Assembly: GCF_017875645.1 (NCBI RefSeq)
Contig: NZ_JAGGMR010000001.1
Span: 6,324,001-6,388,000 of the forward strand
DNA: 64,000 nucleotides
Direction: 5' to 3'
Source of the DNA: Nocardia goodfellowii
GTDB taxonomy: Bacteria > Actinomycetota > Actinomycetes > Mycobacteriales > Mycobacteriaceae
Positions 17,124-25,479 of the stretch are shown one piece after another (the stretch's first letter is position 1; each line of letters opens with the position of its first letter). Below the pieces are notes generated by a model. It was given only the letters and a program-made list of their open reading frames with translations, searched no databases and was not told where the DNA came from. Both the position numbers and the translations under genes were made by a program.

Positions 17124-18341
17124 CTAGCAGTGGGTTGTGCGGCGCACCACCATCGCGGAGTTGAATCCGCCATGGCCGCGAGCCAGGATCAGCGCCGCCC
17201 GCAGCGGCAGTGGCCGGGCCGCGCCGACCACCAGATCGATGTCGTGCTCCGGGGCGGGCGTCACATGCGGGGTGGGCGGAACGACGTTGTCCCGCAACGA
17301 CAACAGCGCTGTTGCCACATCGAGCGCGGCGCCGCCCGCGCCGAGACGGCCGATCAGGGTTTTCGGCGCCGTGACCGGAATCCCTCGGGGGCCGAAGGTT
17401 TCGCGGATCGCCCCGGCTTCGGCGGCGTCGAGCGGTGCCTGCGCCGCCGCGTCGGCGAAGACGACGTCGATGTCCGCCGTGCCCGAATCCGCTGTCGCGA
17501 GGGCCGTTTCGATCGCCCGGCGCAAACCGTCCGGGCTTTCGGCGCGCGGATCGAAAGTCGCTCCGTACCCGGCGATCTCGCCATAGCAGCGCCGCACACC
17601 ACGCGCGGCCGCATGGTCGGCGTCCTCGAGGACCAGCAGCGCCCCACCCTCCCCCGGCACGTAACCGCCGGCTCGGGTGTCGAAGGGCAGGTAGGCGCTG
17701 CGCGGGTCGCGGGATTCGCTGAGCTGTCCGCGGGCGAGATGACCGGCCCACCCCCACGGGCAGACAATGCCGTCCACGCCCCCGCACACGACGACCGGCG
17801 TGCCCCGGGCCACCAGGCGACGGCCCTGCGCGACCGCCTCCAGACCGCCCGCGTCCTCGGCGACCAGCACCCCGCCCGGTCCGCGCAGGCCGCGCCGGAT
17901 CGATATCTGCCCGGTGTTGACCGCGTAGAACCACGCGAACGACTGGTAGGCACTGACATACGGGCTGCCCTTGCTCCAGAGGTTCTGGAGCTCGCGCTGA
18001 CCGAACTCGAATCCGCCCGCCGAACTCGCGGTGACCACGCCGCCGTCGAAGCCGTCGCCGACCGCCGGACCGATCCCGGCCTCGTCGAACGCCCAGTCGG
18101 CCGCGCTCAAGGCGAGCCGGGTCATGTGATCGGTCTGCGGTAGCAGTCGGCCCGAAAGATGTTCCTCGGCAACATAATCGACGACCTCACCGGCCAGCTG
18201 CGCCGGATACCGCCCGGCCTCGAACCGGCGCACCCGTCGAATTCCATTGGCTCCGGCCAGGGTCGCCGACCAAAATCGCTCGGTTCCGAGTCCGTTCGGG
18301 GCGACGATACCGAGCCCGGTGACCACGACCGGCGCGCTCAC
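17124..18341 (-). CDS. Type II PKS chain length factor (KS-beta)
   Basis: A 405-residue ketosynthase-like subunit that pairs with KS-alpha to set chain length. It has the thiolase fold but lacks catalytic residues: the active-site cysteine position reads VAEDAGGLEA, with Asp163 where most aromatic CLFs have Gln (VAEQAGG). The GTG start at 18341 overlaps the KS-alpha stop as GTGA, the hallmark coupling that keeps the heterodimer at equal ratio. Asp at this place is unusual and may affect malonyl-ACP decarboxylation; see findings. Length and C-terminus (RGHGGFNSAMVV) are normal. Confidence 0.93.
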   Translation of the reverse strand: MSAPVVVTGLGIVAPNGLGTERFWSATLAGANGIRRVRRFEAGRYPAQLAGEVVDYVAEEHLSGRLLPQTDHMTRLALSAADWAFDEAGIGPAVGDGFDGGVVTASSAGGFEFGQRELQNLWSKGSPYVSAYQSFAWFYAVNTGQISIRRGLRGPGGVLVAEDAGGLEAVAQGRRLVARGTPVVVCGGVDGIVCPWGWAGHLARGQLSESRDPRSAYLPFDTRAGGYVPGEGGALLVLEDADHAAARGVRRCYGEIAGYGATFDPRAESPDGLRRAIETALATADSGTADIDVVFADAAAQAPLDAAEAGAIRETFGPRGIPVTAPKTLIGRLGAGGAALDVATALLSLRDNVVPPTPHVTPAPEHDIDLVVGAARPLPLRAALILARGHGGFNSAMVVRRTTHC

Positions 18342-19591
18342 AGTCCCGCACCCGGCCCGGCGAGCACCATCGCCGACTGGAACCCGCCGAACCCGCTGCC
18401 GACGGTCAGCACCACGTCAGTACGCCACTCCCGCGCGGTGAGCGGCACGTAGTCGAGATCGCAGGCGGGGTCGGGCTCGTGCAGATTCGCGGTCGGCGGG
18501 ATCACGTTGTCGCCGATGGCCAGCACACACGCCGCGATCTCCAGCGATCCGATCGCGCCCAGCGAATGGCCGATCATCGACTTGATCGAGCTCATGGGAA
18601 CCGCACCGGCCCGCGCACCGAAAACCCGCTTGACCGCGTTGGTTTCGTGCAGGTCGTTCTGCTTGGTGCCGGACCCGTGGGCGCTGATGTAGTCGACGTC
18701 CTGGGTGGCGACCCGCGCTTGGTCCAGCGCCGCCCGGATCGCCGCCGCCATCTCCGTCCCGTCCGGGCGCAAGCCGGTCATATGGAAAGCGTTGCAGCGC
18801 GATCCGTAACCGACGATCTCGGCGAGGATGTCGGCACCGCGCGCCCTGGCGACGCCGTACTCCTCCAGGACGAAGGCGGCGGCACCTTCGCCGAGCACGA
18901 AACCGTCGCGGGTCCGATCGAAGGGCCGCGAGGCGTGCTCCGGATCGTCGTTGCACTGGGTCGTGGCCTTGATGGCGTCGAAGCAGGCCGAGGTGATCGG
19001 GGAGATCGGCGCGTCGGTCGCGCCGGCGATCATCACCTCCGCCGTGCCCTCCCGGATGAGTTCGGCCGCGTGCGCGACCGCGTCGATACCGGAGGTGCAG
19101 CCGGTCGACACCACCGCGACCGGCCCCCGCGCGCCCACCCGGCGGGCGACCTCCGCCGCGATGGAGCTGGGGACGAAGTAGTCGTAGAGGTGCCCGGCCG
19201 CCAGCCGATGATCGACCAGCCAATCCCGGCCCTGCGCGCTGACCACTCGGTATTCCCGCTCCAGGCCCATCGTCGCGCCCACCGCCGTGCCGATCGTGAC
19301 GCCGGTGCGGTACCGGTCGAACGAAAATCCGGATCCGAGCGCCTCGCCGACCGCCGCGAGCGCCAGCTGGGTGGCCCGGTCGAGGCGGGCCGCGTCGACC
19401 GCGCCGATGCCGTGTTCGCCTGGGCTGAAATCGATTTCGGCGGCCACCTGGGAACGGAAAGGAGCCGGATCGAACAGCGAGATCCGCCGGGTCGCGGTGC
19501 GCCCGTCACCGAGCAGTTTCCAGAACTCCCCCACCCCGACACCACCCGGCGCCATCACCCCCATACCGGTGATCACCACTCTCCGTCGCAC
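18338..19591 (-). CDS. Type II PKS ketosynthase alpha
   Basis: A 417-residue condensing enzyme of an aromatic polyketide synthase. The triad is complete: Cys165 in VSTGCTSGID, His305 in SAHGSGTKQND, His342 in SMIGHSLGA. It elongates malonyl units on the ACP together with the CLF. GTG 19591 has TAGGAGG upstream, ten bases after the SDR stop, so it belongs to the same leftward transcript. The sequence does not by itself fix the product; the neighbours (single-domain aromatase, PF04199-type cyclase, FAD hydroxylase, methyltransferases) suit a polycyclic, hydroxylated, perhaps methylated aromatic or a spore-pigment-like compound. Confidence 0.96.
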   Translation of the reverse strand: MRRRVVITGMGVMAPGGVGVGEFWKLLGDGRTATRRISLFDPAPFRSQVAAEIDFSPGEHGIGAVDAARLDRATQLALAAVGEALGSGFSFDRYRTGVTIGTAVGATMGLEREYRVVSAQGRDWLVDHRLAAGHLYDYFVPSSIAAEVARRVGARGPVAVVSTGCTSGIDAVAHAAELIREGTAEVMIAGATDAPISPITSACFDAIKATTQCNDDPEHASRPFDRTRDGFVLGEGAAAFVLEEYGVARARGADILAEIVGYGSRCNAFHMTGLRPDGTEMAAAIRAALDQARVATQDVDYISAHGSGTKQNDLHETNAVKRVFGARAGAVPMSSIKSMIGHSLGAIGSLEIAACVLAIGDNVIPPTANLHEPDPACDLDYVPLTAREWRTDVVLTVGSGFGGFQSAMVLAGPGAGL

Positions 19592-19600
19592 GCCGGCCTC

Positions 19601-20359
19601 CTACCGAGCCACCAGGCCGCCGTCGACCACCAGCGGGTGACCGGTCACATAGGAGGACTCCGGCGAGAGCAGCCACAGCACCGCCTTCGCGATCTCCGCC
19701 GGCGCCGCCATCCGGGCCATCGGCACGATCGCCGTGTAGCGGGCCTCGACCTCGGGCACCCCGCCGGTGAAACGCTCCAGGAACGGTGTCCGCACGACGC
19801 CGGGACAGACGGCGTTGACCCGGATGCCCTGTTCGGCGTACTCCAGCGCCGCGGTCTTGGTCAGGCCGAGCACCGCGTGCTTGCTGGCGACGTAGGAGCC
19901 GTTCTTGTCGAAGGCGACCAGCGCGGCGACCGAGGCCCCGTTCACGATCGCCCCGCCGCCGGCCGCCAGCAGGGCCGGGATCTCGTACTTCATGCTCAGC
20001 CAGACGCCCTTGAGGTTGACCGCGAGCGCGTCGTCCCAGGCCTGTTCGTCGGCCTGATGGATCTCGCGTTCGGCCATGCCTTCCACGCCCGCGTTGTTGA
20101 ACGCGCAGTCCAGTCGTCCGAAGTGGCTCACCGCGCACTCCACCATGGCCTGTGCGTCGGCGGCGCGCGATACATCGGCGTGCACCGTGATCGCCTCGCC
20201 GCCCGCGTCTTTCACCATTCGTTCGACCTCCGCGCAGTCCTGCACGTCGGCCAGGACCACCCGCGCGCCGGCGGTGGCGAGTTCCACGGCCGCCGCCGCG
20301 CCGATGCCGGAGGCGGCGCCGGTGACCAGCGCCACCCGATCGTCCAGTCGAATGCCCAT
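19601..20359 (-). CDS. Short-chain dehydrogenase/reductase of PKS operon
   Basis: A 252-residue classical SDR. Cofactor motif TGAASGIG at 13-20, then NNAG, Ser143, Tyr156 and Lys160 (YVASK), and PGVVRTPF. It should reduce a ketone or oxidise an alcohol with NAD(P). It is closer in pattern to general SDRs with an Asp after the second strand (VLADV, favouring NAD) than to the actinorhodin-type C9 ketoreductase, so a tailoring role is more likely than first-step chain reduction. ATG 20359 lies one base after the stop of the upstream methyltransferase-like gene. Confidence 0.9.
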   Translation of the reverse strand: MGIRLDDRVALVTGAASGIGAAAAVELATAGARVVLADVQDCAEVERMVKDAGGEAITVHADVSRAADAQAMVECAVSHFGRLDCAFNNAGVEGMAEREIHQADEQAWDDALAVNLKGVWLSMKYEIPALLAAGGGAIVNGASVAALVAFDKNGSYVASKHAVLGLTKTAALEYAEQGIRVNAVCPGVVRTPFLERFTGGVPEVEARYTAIVPMARMAAPAEIAKAVLWLLSPESSYVTGHPLVVDGGLVAR

Positions 20360-20360
20360 G

Positions 20361-21398
20361 TCAGCGAACGCCTTCCGAGACGGTGCCCGCGACCAGGGCG
20401 AGGAAGGTGCCCGTCTGGCGGACACGGTCGAAAGTGATGCCCGCCCGTTCGAACAGGCCCGCCACATGGCGCGAATCATGTTTCCGCCCACCGACATTGA
20501 GCATCAGCAGAAGGTCCAGCGCGGAGGTGACGGCCGGCTCGGGCGTGTGGTCGGTGAGCGTCTCCACCACCAGGACGCGCGCCCCGGGCCGGGCGTTGCG
20601 CCGCACGTTCCCGAGGGTGCGCAGCGTGCTCTCGTCGTCCCATTCCAGGATGTTCTTCAGCAAGTAGACATCGGCCCGGATCGGAATATCCTCGCGGCAG
20701 TCCCCCGCGAGCACCGTCACCCGCTCGGCCAGCGCACCACCGGCTTGCAGTTCCGGAAGGGCCTGGGCGACAACGCCTTCCAAATCCAGCAGATACCCCC
20801 GCACCCCCGGATTGGCCGCCAGGACGGCGCGCAGCAGCCGACCCTGTCCGCCACCGATATCGGCCACCGTCTCCGTGCCGGACAACCCCAGCGCCTCGAC
20901 CACCGCATCCGCGGTGTGATTGCTCGCCTGGGTCATCGCCGCGGTGAACACCGACACCGCCTCGGGCTCGCGCGTGTGGATGTAGTCGAAGAAATCGCTG
21001 CCGAGCACCGCCGCGGACTGGGCTTTGCCCTCCCGCACGGCGCCGAGCAGATGCGGCCACAGCCGCCAGAAGATCGGATGCCCGATCCAGCGCACCAGAT
21101 AGGTGACACTGTTGGGGTCGTCCTCGCGCAGCAGTCTCGACTGGGAGTTGTTGCGGTAGAAGCCATCCGCATCGCGGTCGAACACCCCGCGGGTAACCAG
21201 CGCGTTCAGCAACTGCGCCAGCGCGACGGGATCGGCGTCGAGTTCCTTGGCGAGAACGGTCGCCGAACGGGGCCCGGCCTCCAGTGCGCCGGCCACCCCC
21301 AGGTCGACGGCCGCCACCAGCGCTGCCGTCGAAACCAGGCCCCAGGCCACCTCTTTGAGACGAGAAATATCGGATTGCAGTGCGGAGTTGCGCGTCAT
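20361..21398 (-). CDS. O-methyltransferase-family protein, catalytic His lost
   Basis: A 345-residue protein of the plant COMT/TcmN-C/DnrK family: N-terminal helical dimerisation domain (to about 165) and a SAM-binding Rossmann domain with DIGGGQGR (180-187). In active O-methyltransferases of the family a His in ILHDWDD is the base; here the segment is KNILEWDDE, one residue shorter with no His. Relatives without this His (such as RdmB) have other activities, so methylation is not certain. ATG 21398 has GAGGAAGG upstream. A pair of GCTCGAGC sites lies 67-105 bases upstream and may carry the operon promoter. Confidence 0.85.
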   Translation of the reverse strand: MTRNSALQSDISRLKEVAWGLVSTAALVAAVDLGVAGALEAGPRSATVLAKELDADPVALAQLLNALVTRGVFDRDADGFYRNNSQSRLLREDDPNSVTYLVRWIGHPIFWRLWPHLLGAVREGKAQSAAVLGSDFFDYIHTREPEAVSVFTAAMTQASNHTADAVVEALGLSGTETVADIGGGQGRLLRAVLAANPGVRGYLLDLEGVVAQALPELQAGGALAERVTVLAGDCREDIPIRADVYLLKNILEWDDESTLRTLGNVRRNARPGARVLVVETLTDHTPEPAVTSALDLLLMLNVGGRKHDSRHVAGLFERAGITFDRVRQTGTFLALVAGTVSEGVR

Positions 21399-21464
21399 GC
21401 TTGGCCTTCCTCGCGGTCGATCAGGCAATCCTGACGACGGCGGCTCCAGCCGGAGTCAACCTCG

Positions 21465-21503
21465 GCTCGAGCGGAACTGAGCCGGGCACAGACGTGCTCG
21501 AGC
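21465..21503. promoter_or_regulatory. Paired GCTCGAGC sites, possible SARP target
   Basis: The palindrome GCTCGAGC occurs at 21465-21472 and 21496-21503, 31 bases apart (about three helical turns), in the 128-base gap upstream of the O-methyltransferase-like gene. SARP regulators bind short direct repeats spaced by whole helical turns near the -35 region; the cluster has a SARP. This is inference: such GC-rich octamers can arise by chance. Confidence 0.3.
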
Positions 21504-21526
21504 CCCACCCGTGCGTGGAAGTTGAC

Positions 21527-22315
21527 TCAGCCGGCGCGCCCGTAGACAACAGGCAGCAGAAAACCGAAAAGCGTTTCGCCTTCCGGGAATTCGACGGATA
21601 TATCCGTGTCGGCGGCCTGACCGAGGGCACGGAAGGCCGATCGGCTGTAGGAGCGCAGCAAGCTGATGACCGCGTCGTGCACGACCGCGTGGATGGCCCG
21701 CACCGGCGCGAAACACGCGGCGACGGTCACCATCATCAGCAGCACCAGCGGAAATCCCAGCAGCAGCACGGCCGTCGGCGGGCGCTGCGCGTCGACGACA
21801 AGGAACCTGGCGCCGACCCGGGTCGCCTCGGCAATGGCCCGGGCGGCGGGCTCCGGTGGCAGGTGGTGAAAGCCGTCGACGAAAACGACCAGGTCATAGC
21901 TGTCATCCGGAGCGTCGATCGCGGTCGCGTCGACCACCTCGGCACGCACGCGTGCCTCGCGACCGAGAGGTCCGGCCGCGATCCGGTCTACCGAGGCGGG
22001 GTCGAGATCGGTCACGGTGAGCCACGCCCCGGGATGGCGCCGGAGAATCTGCTCGGAGACACGCCCGTGCCCCGCCCCGATCTCCAGGATTCGCGGCTGA
22101 TCGATACCCGCGACCAGGCGCAGCGCCAATCCCGCACTCCTGGAATGGATACCGAGCCGCGCGCCGCCCCGATCCAGCGCCGTGATGACCTGCTGCCGCA
22201 GTGCTTCCGGAACATCACGGCGATCGGTGTACTCCAGCCGTTCGGTCTGGAACAGCCGATTCAGCCGCGACGCCCGCGGGCCGCCACGCGGCATCGACCC
22301 GATCTCAGTCGACAC
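21527..22315 (-). CDS. SAM methyltransferase with C-terminal membrane segment
   Basis: A 262-residue class I methyltransferase: motif I EIGAGHGRVSEQIL near residue 77, then VTDLDPASVDR and DLVVFVDGFHHLPP (post-I motifs). Residues about 180-205 (AVLLLGFPLVLLMMVTVAACFAP) are strongly hydrophobic, so the enzyme may be membrane attached, which is atypical. The GTG start is at 22315, seven bases after the stop of the DoxX-like gene, so the two are one unit. Probably part of the polyketide operon, although 128 bases with possible promoter sites separate it from the next gene. Confidence 0.8.
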   Translation of the reverse strand: MSTEIGSMPRGGPRASRLNRLFQTERLEYTDRRDVPEALRQQVITALDRGGARLGIHSRSAGLALRLVAGIDQPRILEIGAGHGRVSEQILRRHPGAWLTVTDLDPASVDRIAAGPLGREARVRAEVVDATAIDAPDDSYDLVVFVDGFHHLPPEPAARAIAEATRVGARFLVVDAQRPPTAVLLLGFPLVLLMMVTVAACFAPVRAIHAVVHDAVISLLRSYSRSAFRALGQAADTDISVEFPEGETLFGFLLPVVYGRAG

Positions 22316-22322
22316 CGAGACG

Positions 22323-22673
22323 TCACATGGTCAGCAGGCGCAACACCAGGGCCGCCACCGCGAGGAGCAGCACCACGACCGGCGTAGGCAGGTTCTTCCA
22401 GTCCTTGTCCTTGATGTGGAACCCGCACGCGGCGACGAAGTAGAGGACGAGCCCCACCGCAGCGGCCACCCCGATCGGCGCCCACCACAGCCCGGCCACC
22501 AGCCCGACGGCCCCGGCCAGCAGCACCGCCGCCAGCGGATTGAGCCAGCTGTCCGGCACCCCGGCCTTCGTCATGGACGCCACGACCTGCGGATTACGCG
22601 TGACCTTGAACGTCGCCGACACACTCAGGAACGCGGCGAGAAGAATTGAAACGACAACGGTGGCGATGAACAC
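22323..22673 (-). CDS. DoxX-like membrane protein
   Basis: A 116-residue protein with four transmembrane helices and the DoxX-like pattern (LSVSATFKVTRNP ... AGVPDSWLNPLAAVLLAGAVGL, cut for length). DoxX proteins have been linked to quinone or thiol redox chemistry in membranes; the role here is unknown, but DoxX-like genes recur in aromatic polyketide clusters. GTG 22673 has CAGGAGG upstream. It is the first gene of the leftward cluster that ends at 14074. Confidence 0.8.
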   Translation of the reverse strand: MFIATVVVSILLAAFLSVSATFKVTRNPQVVASMTKAGVPDSWLNPLAAVLLAGAVGLVAGLWWAPIGVAAAVGLVLYFVAACGFHIKDKDWKNLPTPVVVLLLAVAALVLRLLTM

Positions 22674-23044
22674 GAGGCCTCCTGGAATGCCCCTCCCGGA
22701 CAGCTGAACTCACTGTAGGCGACGAGCAGCGCCGGGACCAGCGATTCGCGCCTACCCCGCCAGATCCCGCAGCCAGTTGTGCGGCCACGCCGTGGGGGTG
22801 GTGCCCCCGGCACGACACAGCTGGCGGTTTCGGGGTTGTAGTAGGTGCCCGGCCCGCATTGGTAGTCGTAGCGAACCAGCTTCCCGTCGCCCTCTCGGGC
22901 CCAGCGGTAGTACCGGGTGCTGTCGCTGGTGTCGGGGAAATATTCCCTCTTCGGTGCAGGTAGAGGACGTATTGGCTTGCGGCGGAAGCTACGGTTACCA
23001 CTGCGCTTGATCTCTGTAGCTGTCCCATTGCTCGTTGAGTTCAT
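22625..23044 (-). pseudogene. Peritrophin/chitin-binding-like remnant
   Basis: The frame encodes YFPDTSDSTRYYRWAREGDG, then a YQCGPGTYYNPETASC segment. This matches the second half of a type 2 chitin-binding (peritrophin-A) domain. Two of the usual cysteines are missing (DST and YYRWA), there is no signal peptide, and the 3' end runs through the ribosome-binding site and start of the DoxX-like gene into low-complexity sequence. The only ATG (23044) lies inside the next gene. I read it as a decayed or frame-damaged gene, not a functional product. Confidence 0.35.
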
Positions 23045-23198
23045 GGCTCAGCGAGCTATCTCCGTCATGGCGAACATGGAAGTTCAGGTCACGGCTGCTG
23101 CTGAACGCGCGTGCGGACATCCAGATCGCGCTGATGAAATCCCCGTACATCTCCGGTGTGAGCTCTTCGTCGAACTCGATAGTGATTCGTTTGCGCAT
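22995..23198 (-). CDS. Small hypothetical protein, 67 residues
   Basis: MRKRITIEFDEELTPEMYGD begins a compact acidic protein of unknown family with a beta strand, a helix (MYGDFISAIWMSARAF) and another strand (DLNFHVRH). GGAAGG precedes ATG 23198 by about nine bases; the upstream extension in the same frame is poor. It lies among small leftward genes of immunity-like or unknown type. No function proposed. Confidence 0.55.
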   Translation of the reverse strand: MRKRITIEFDEELTPEMYGDFISAIWMSARAFSSSRDLNFHVRHDGDSSLSHELNEQWDSYRDQAQW

Positions 23199-23347
23199 TG
23201 CCTGACCTTCCGCCGCAGGCATTGGCGTACCCGATGCCGTTGCGCGACAACATAAGCACAGCGGGACCGCTGCCATGCGCGAAATCGGGCAACCGCCAGT
23301 ACCCCGAACTCTGCGTATTCGTGCGGCGTAGGGCAGCGTGATGTCCC

Positions 23348-23704
23348 CTACGGCCGCAAGCGGTTTTGCTGAGGGTCGTAGCAGTTGAGGCCATGGACCT
23401 TCGCCAGTCCAGCCACGAAGGTGGACACCTCATCTTGTCTGCCCCACTGAATATTGATGTGCAGCGAAGAGCCCTCTGCGTGACCGGTGCCTGCACTGGA
23501 CCAGGGGCTGGCGTCCTCCCCGCAGTCCGGCCATCGCCGTAGGAGGGCCTCAACAAAGTCTTTGATCTTCGGGCTCGGCAGCTCGCTCGCCTCGCCCCGC
23601 AGATAGCGTTGTTCGCTGGCGTCGCTCATTGCGTCGAGTGTTTTGCGAAGGTTGGTAGCACAGCAGGGCTGCTCACCCTCCCAAATCTCCAGGTCGTAAC
23701 TCAT
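23348..23704 (-). CDS. Hypothetical protein, immunity-like family
   Basis: A 118-residue cytosolic protein starting SYDLEIWEGEQP and ending HGLNCYDPQQNRLRP. Proteins with this YDLxVWEG start and GLxCYDPQ end recur in actinomycete toxin/immunity neighbourhoods, with a central FVEALLRRWPD helix; I recognise the pattern but cannot name a curated family. ATG 23704 fits the conserved start; the longer frame to 23812 does not. No toxin gene is adjacent, so it could be an orphan immunity gene. Confidence 0.6.
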   Translation of the reverse strand: MSYDLEIWEGEQPCCATNLRKTLDAMSDASEQRYLRGEASELPSPKIKDFVEALLRRWPDCGEDASPWSSAGTGHAEGSSLHINIQWGRQDEVSTFVAGLAKVHGLNCYDPQQNRLRP

Positions 23705-23838
23705 GGCAAAGATTCTGCAGTGCCACTCCGACAGTCCCGGACTCGTGAGCGCGATATTGCCGCTGAGGAGTCGGCTGACGGAGGGGATCTGCCGCGGCTC
23801 AACACATTGCACATGCCGATGAGCGAGTCGCGAGGGAA

Positions 23839-24144
23839 TCAGCTGGTGCTGCGGCAGCGAACGCCTGCACGACGAGCAAGTACTTCGCTGCCGACGAACA
23901 GGTGCAGATCATTGCATTCATCGATGCGGATGACATCGTCGTAGGGTTGGGCGGCCAGCCGGGCCGGAGTCGCGCGAACGGGGCTAGCGAAGTGCTCGGG
24001 CCATCGCACCGTTCGGACTGTGCACTGAGGGGTTGAAGGTGTGATGCTGCCAGGGGACTTTCGCCGAATCGGTAACACGAACGCCGTGTGGCGAGCGTCG
24101 AGCCAAGCGAATTGCGTTGCGGCTGCGTCGAACTCTGTGAACGG
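23839..24144 (-). pseudogene. Gene remnant without a start
   Basis: Between a stop at 24145 and one at 23839 the minus frame reads protein-like sequence (TEFDAAATQFAWLDARHTAF ... QPYDDVIRIDECNDLHLFVG). The only candidate start, GTG 24078, falls inside this stretch and has no ribosome-binding site. I infer a broken gene of unknown family; its 3' end degenerates to Arg/Ser-rich sequence. Confidence 0.35.
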
Positions 24145-24284
24145 TTATCGATGGCGGGTACTGCCTGCTTTGAAAGATTCCGCGTCCCGTAGCGCTCTAC
24201 CCAGGCGTTGAACCGTCGTACAGATTCCCGGGTCGACCGAGCTACCAGCGTGCGCACATCCGGTATTGCCGACGTGCGAGCAAC

Positions 24285-24875
24285 TTACCGGGGTTCTACG
24301 ATCTCGAAAATACGGTCCGCCTCGTAGGTGAAGCCGGCGGCGGCCGCGTCGGCCAGCAGCAGACCGCAGCGGCCTGTTCGCACGAAGCCCAATTCGTAAC
24401 TGTCACCTCGTCGCAAGCGAAACAAGTCCAGGCCCATCGCACGGCACTGCCCGGCCACTTCGCGCAGATAGGTCTCACCGTCAAGCTGATCGGGTTGAGT
24501 GAATCCGAGGCTCGTGGGATCCAAGTCCAACGACATCTTCCAGTTGCGAGACACGCGATTCAACCGTTCGGAGATGTCGACGGCGCCATCGCTGTGATCG
24601 CACAGGGCCAGGTATGCCTCCATGCCCCACATACCTCCCCCCAGTGAGACGATGAGCGCTTCACGTGCGAGTTCGACCGGAGTGCAGGGACGTTCGTCAA
24701 GCCAGTTGCGATGTCGCCGTTTGAACTCATCTGGGTCGTTCAGTGCGTCAGTGACTACCTGGACCAGGTGTGATGCCCAGTTCTCGTCCGGGGCGAGCAG
24801 CACAGCTGTGGAAATCAGCGCGTACTCCGCAGAGCAGGGCAGCGGTGACCGCTGCTGGCGGGAGTGCTCGGACAA
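24285..24875 (-). CDS. Hypothetical protein, 196 residues
   Basis: A mostly acidic soluble protein with a helical first half (RRHRNWLDERPCTPVELARE, LIVSLGGGMWGMEAYLALCD) and a mixed second half (ELGFVRTGRCGLLLADAAAA). No signal peptide or membrane helix. Its style resembles DUF-type immunity proteins but I cannot name the family. The start is TTG 24875, supported by TAGGAG six bases upstream. Leftward, 140 bases before the remnant. Nothing upstream suggests an operon. Confidence 0.6.
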   Translation of the reverse strand: MSEHSRQQRSPLPCSAEYALISTAVLLAPDENWASHLVQVVTDALNDPDEFKRRHRNWLDERPCTPVELAREALIVSLGGGMWGMEAYLALCDHSDGAVDISERLNRVSRNWKMSLDLDPTSLGFTQPDQLDGETYLREVAGQCRAMGLDLFRLRRGDSYELGFVRTGRCGLLLADAAAAGFTYEADRIFEIVEPR

Positions 24876-25203
24876 ATTCTCCTACAGTCTTCGAACCAGT
24901 TGTGCCGCAGTAGCTTAGGGCCGGAGGGTGACAGCAGGCAGCAGCGGGCGTGCGCGGCGGGGCACTAGGTCATGTCTCTCGATCGATTTCCTCGATCGTG
25001 CCCGGCAAGCATCACGCAGCCTTTGGTGGATCAAATCCGCGACTACCCCGGCGTGGGAACGGGCCGACTGACTCTCGACCGCCGTCAGTGACCGCACATG
25101 CCGATTATGTCGCGGCAGTGGATGATCCGGTCCTCGCCAGATCACCCACCCACGACAGCGTCCTGACTACCTCCGTCTCACCGCGCCCTGAAGTGTGCGC
25201 GGC
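24876..25203. other. Intergenic, nothing recognised
   Basis: About 330 bases between two leftward genes. Open frames here lack ribosome-binding sites and known patterns. No clear hairpin. Confidence 0.4.
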
Positions 25204-25479
25204 TCAATCCGGCCTGCAAGTCCAGCCGCTCTTGAACGGAGTGGGGTGCCTGCCCTCTGGGCAAGTCCGGACGAGCTTCCATTCGCCCGTGCCAGAGTCG
25301 CACATATAGATCGACCGTCCGTCTATAGCGCTGCCGCCCTTTTTGCATGCTCCCGTCGGCGGGGCTGCATGAGCGACCGAGTCGACCGCTGTCGCGGCAG
25401 AAAAACCCAGCACCCCGACGACGAGAACCAGAGCCGCGGCGTGCTTGCGATATACCGAGATGGACTGGGGTTCAGCCAT
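25204..25479 (-). CDS. Small exported cysteine-containing protein
   Basis: A 91-residue precursor: short basic start, hydrophobic core (HAAALVLVVGVLGFSAATAV) and a likely cleavage after AHA near residue 38. The mature part of about 53 residues has four cysteines (GACKKGG, YMCDSGTGEW, RTCPEGRHP, WTCRPD), suggesting two disulfides. ATG 25479 has a perfect AGGAGG upstream. The pattern resembles small secreted carbohydrate-binding or venom-like knots, but no family is certain. Confidence 0.65.
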   Translation of the reverse strand: MAEPQSISVYRKHAAALVLVVGVLGFSAATAVDSVAHAAPPTGACKKGGSAIDGRSIYMCDSGTGEWKLVRTCPEGRHPTPFKSGWTCRPD

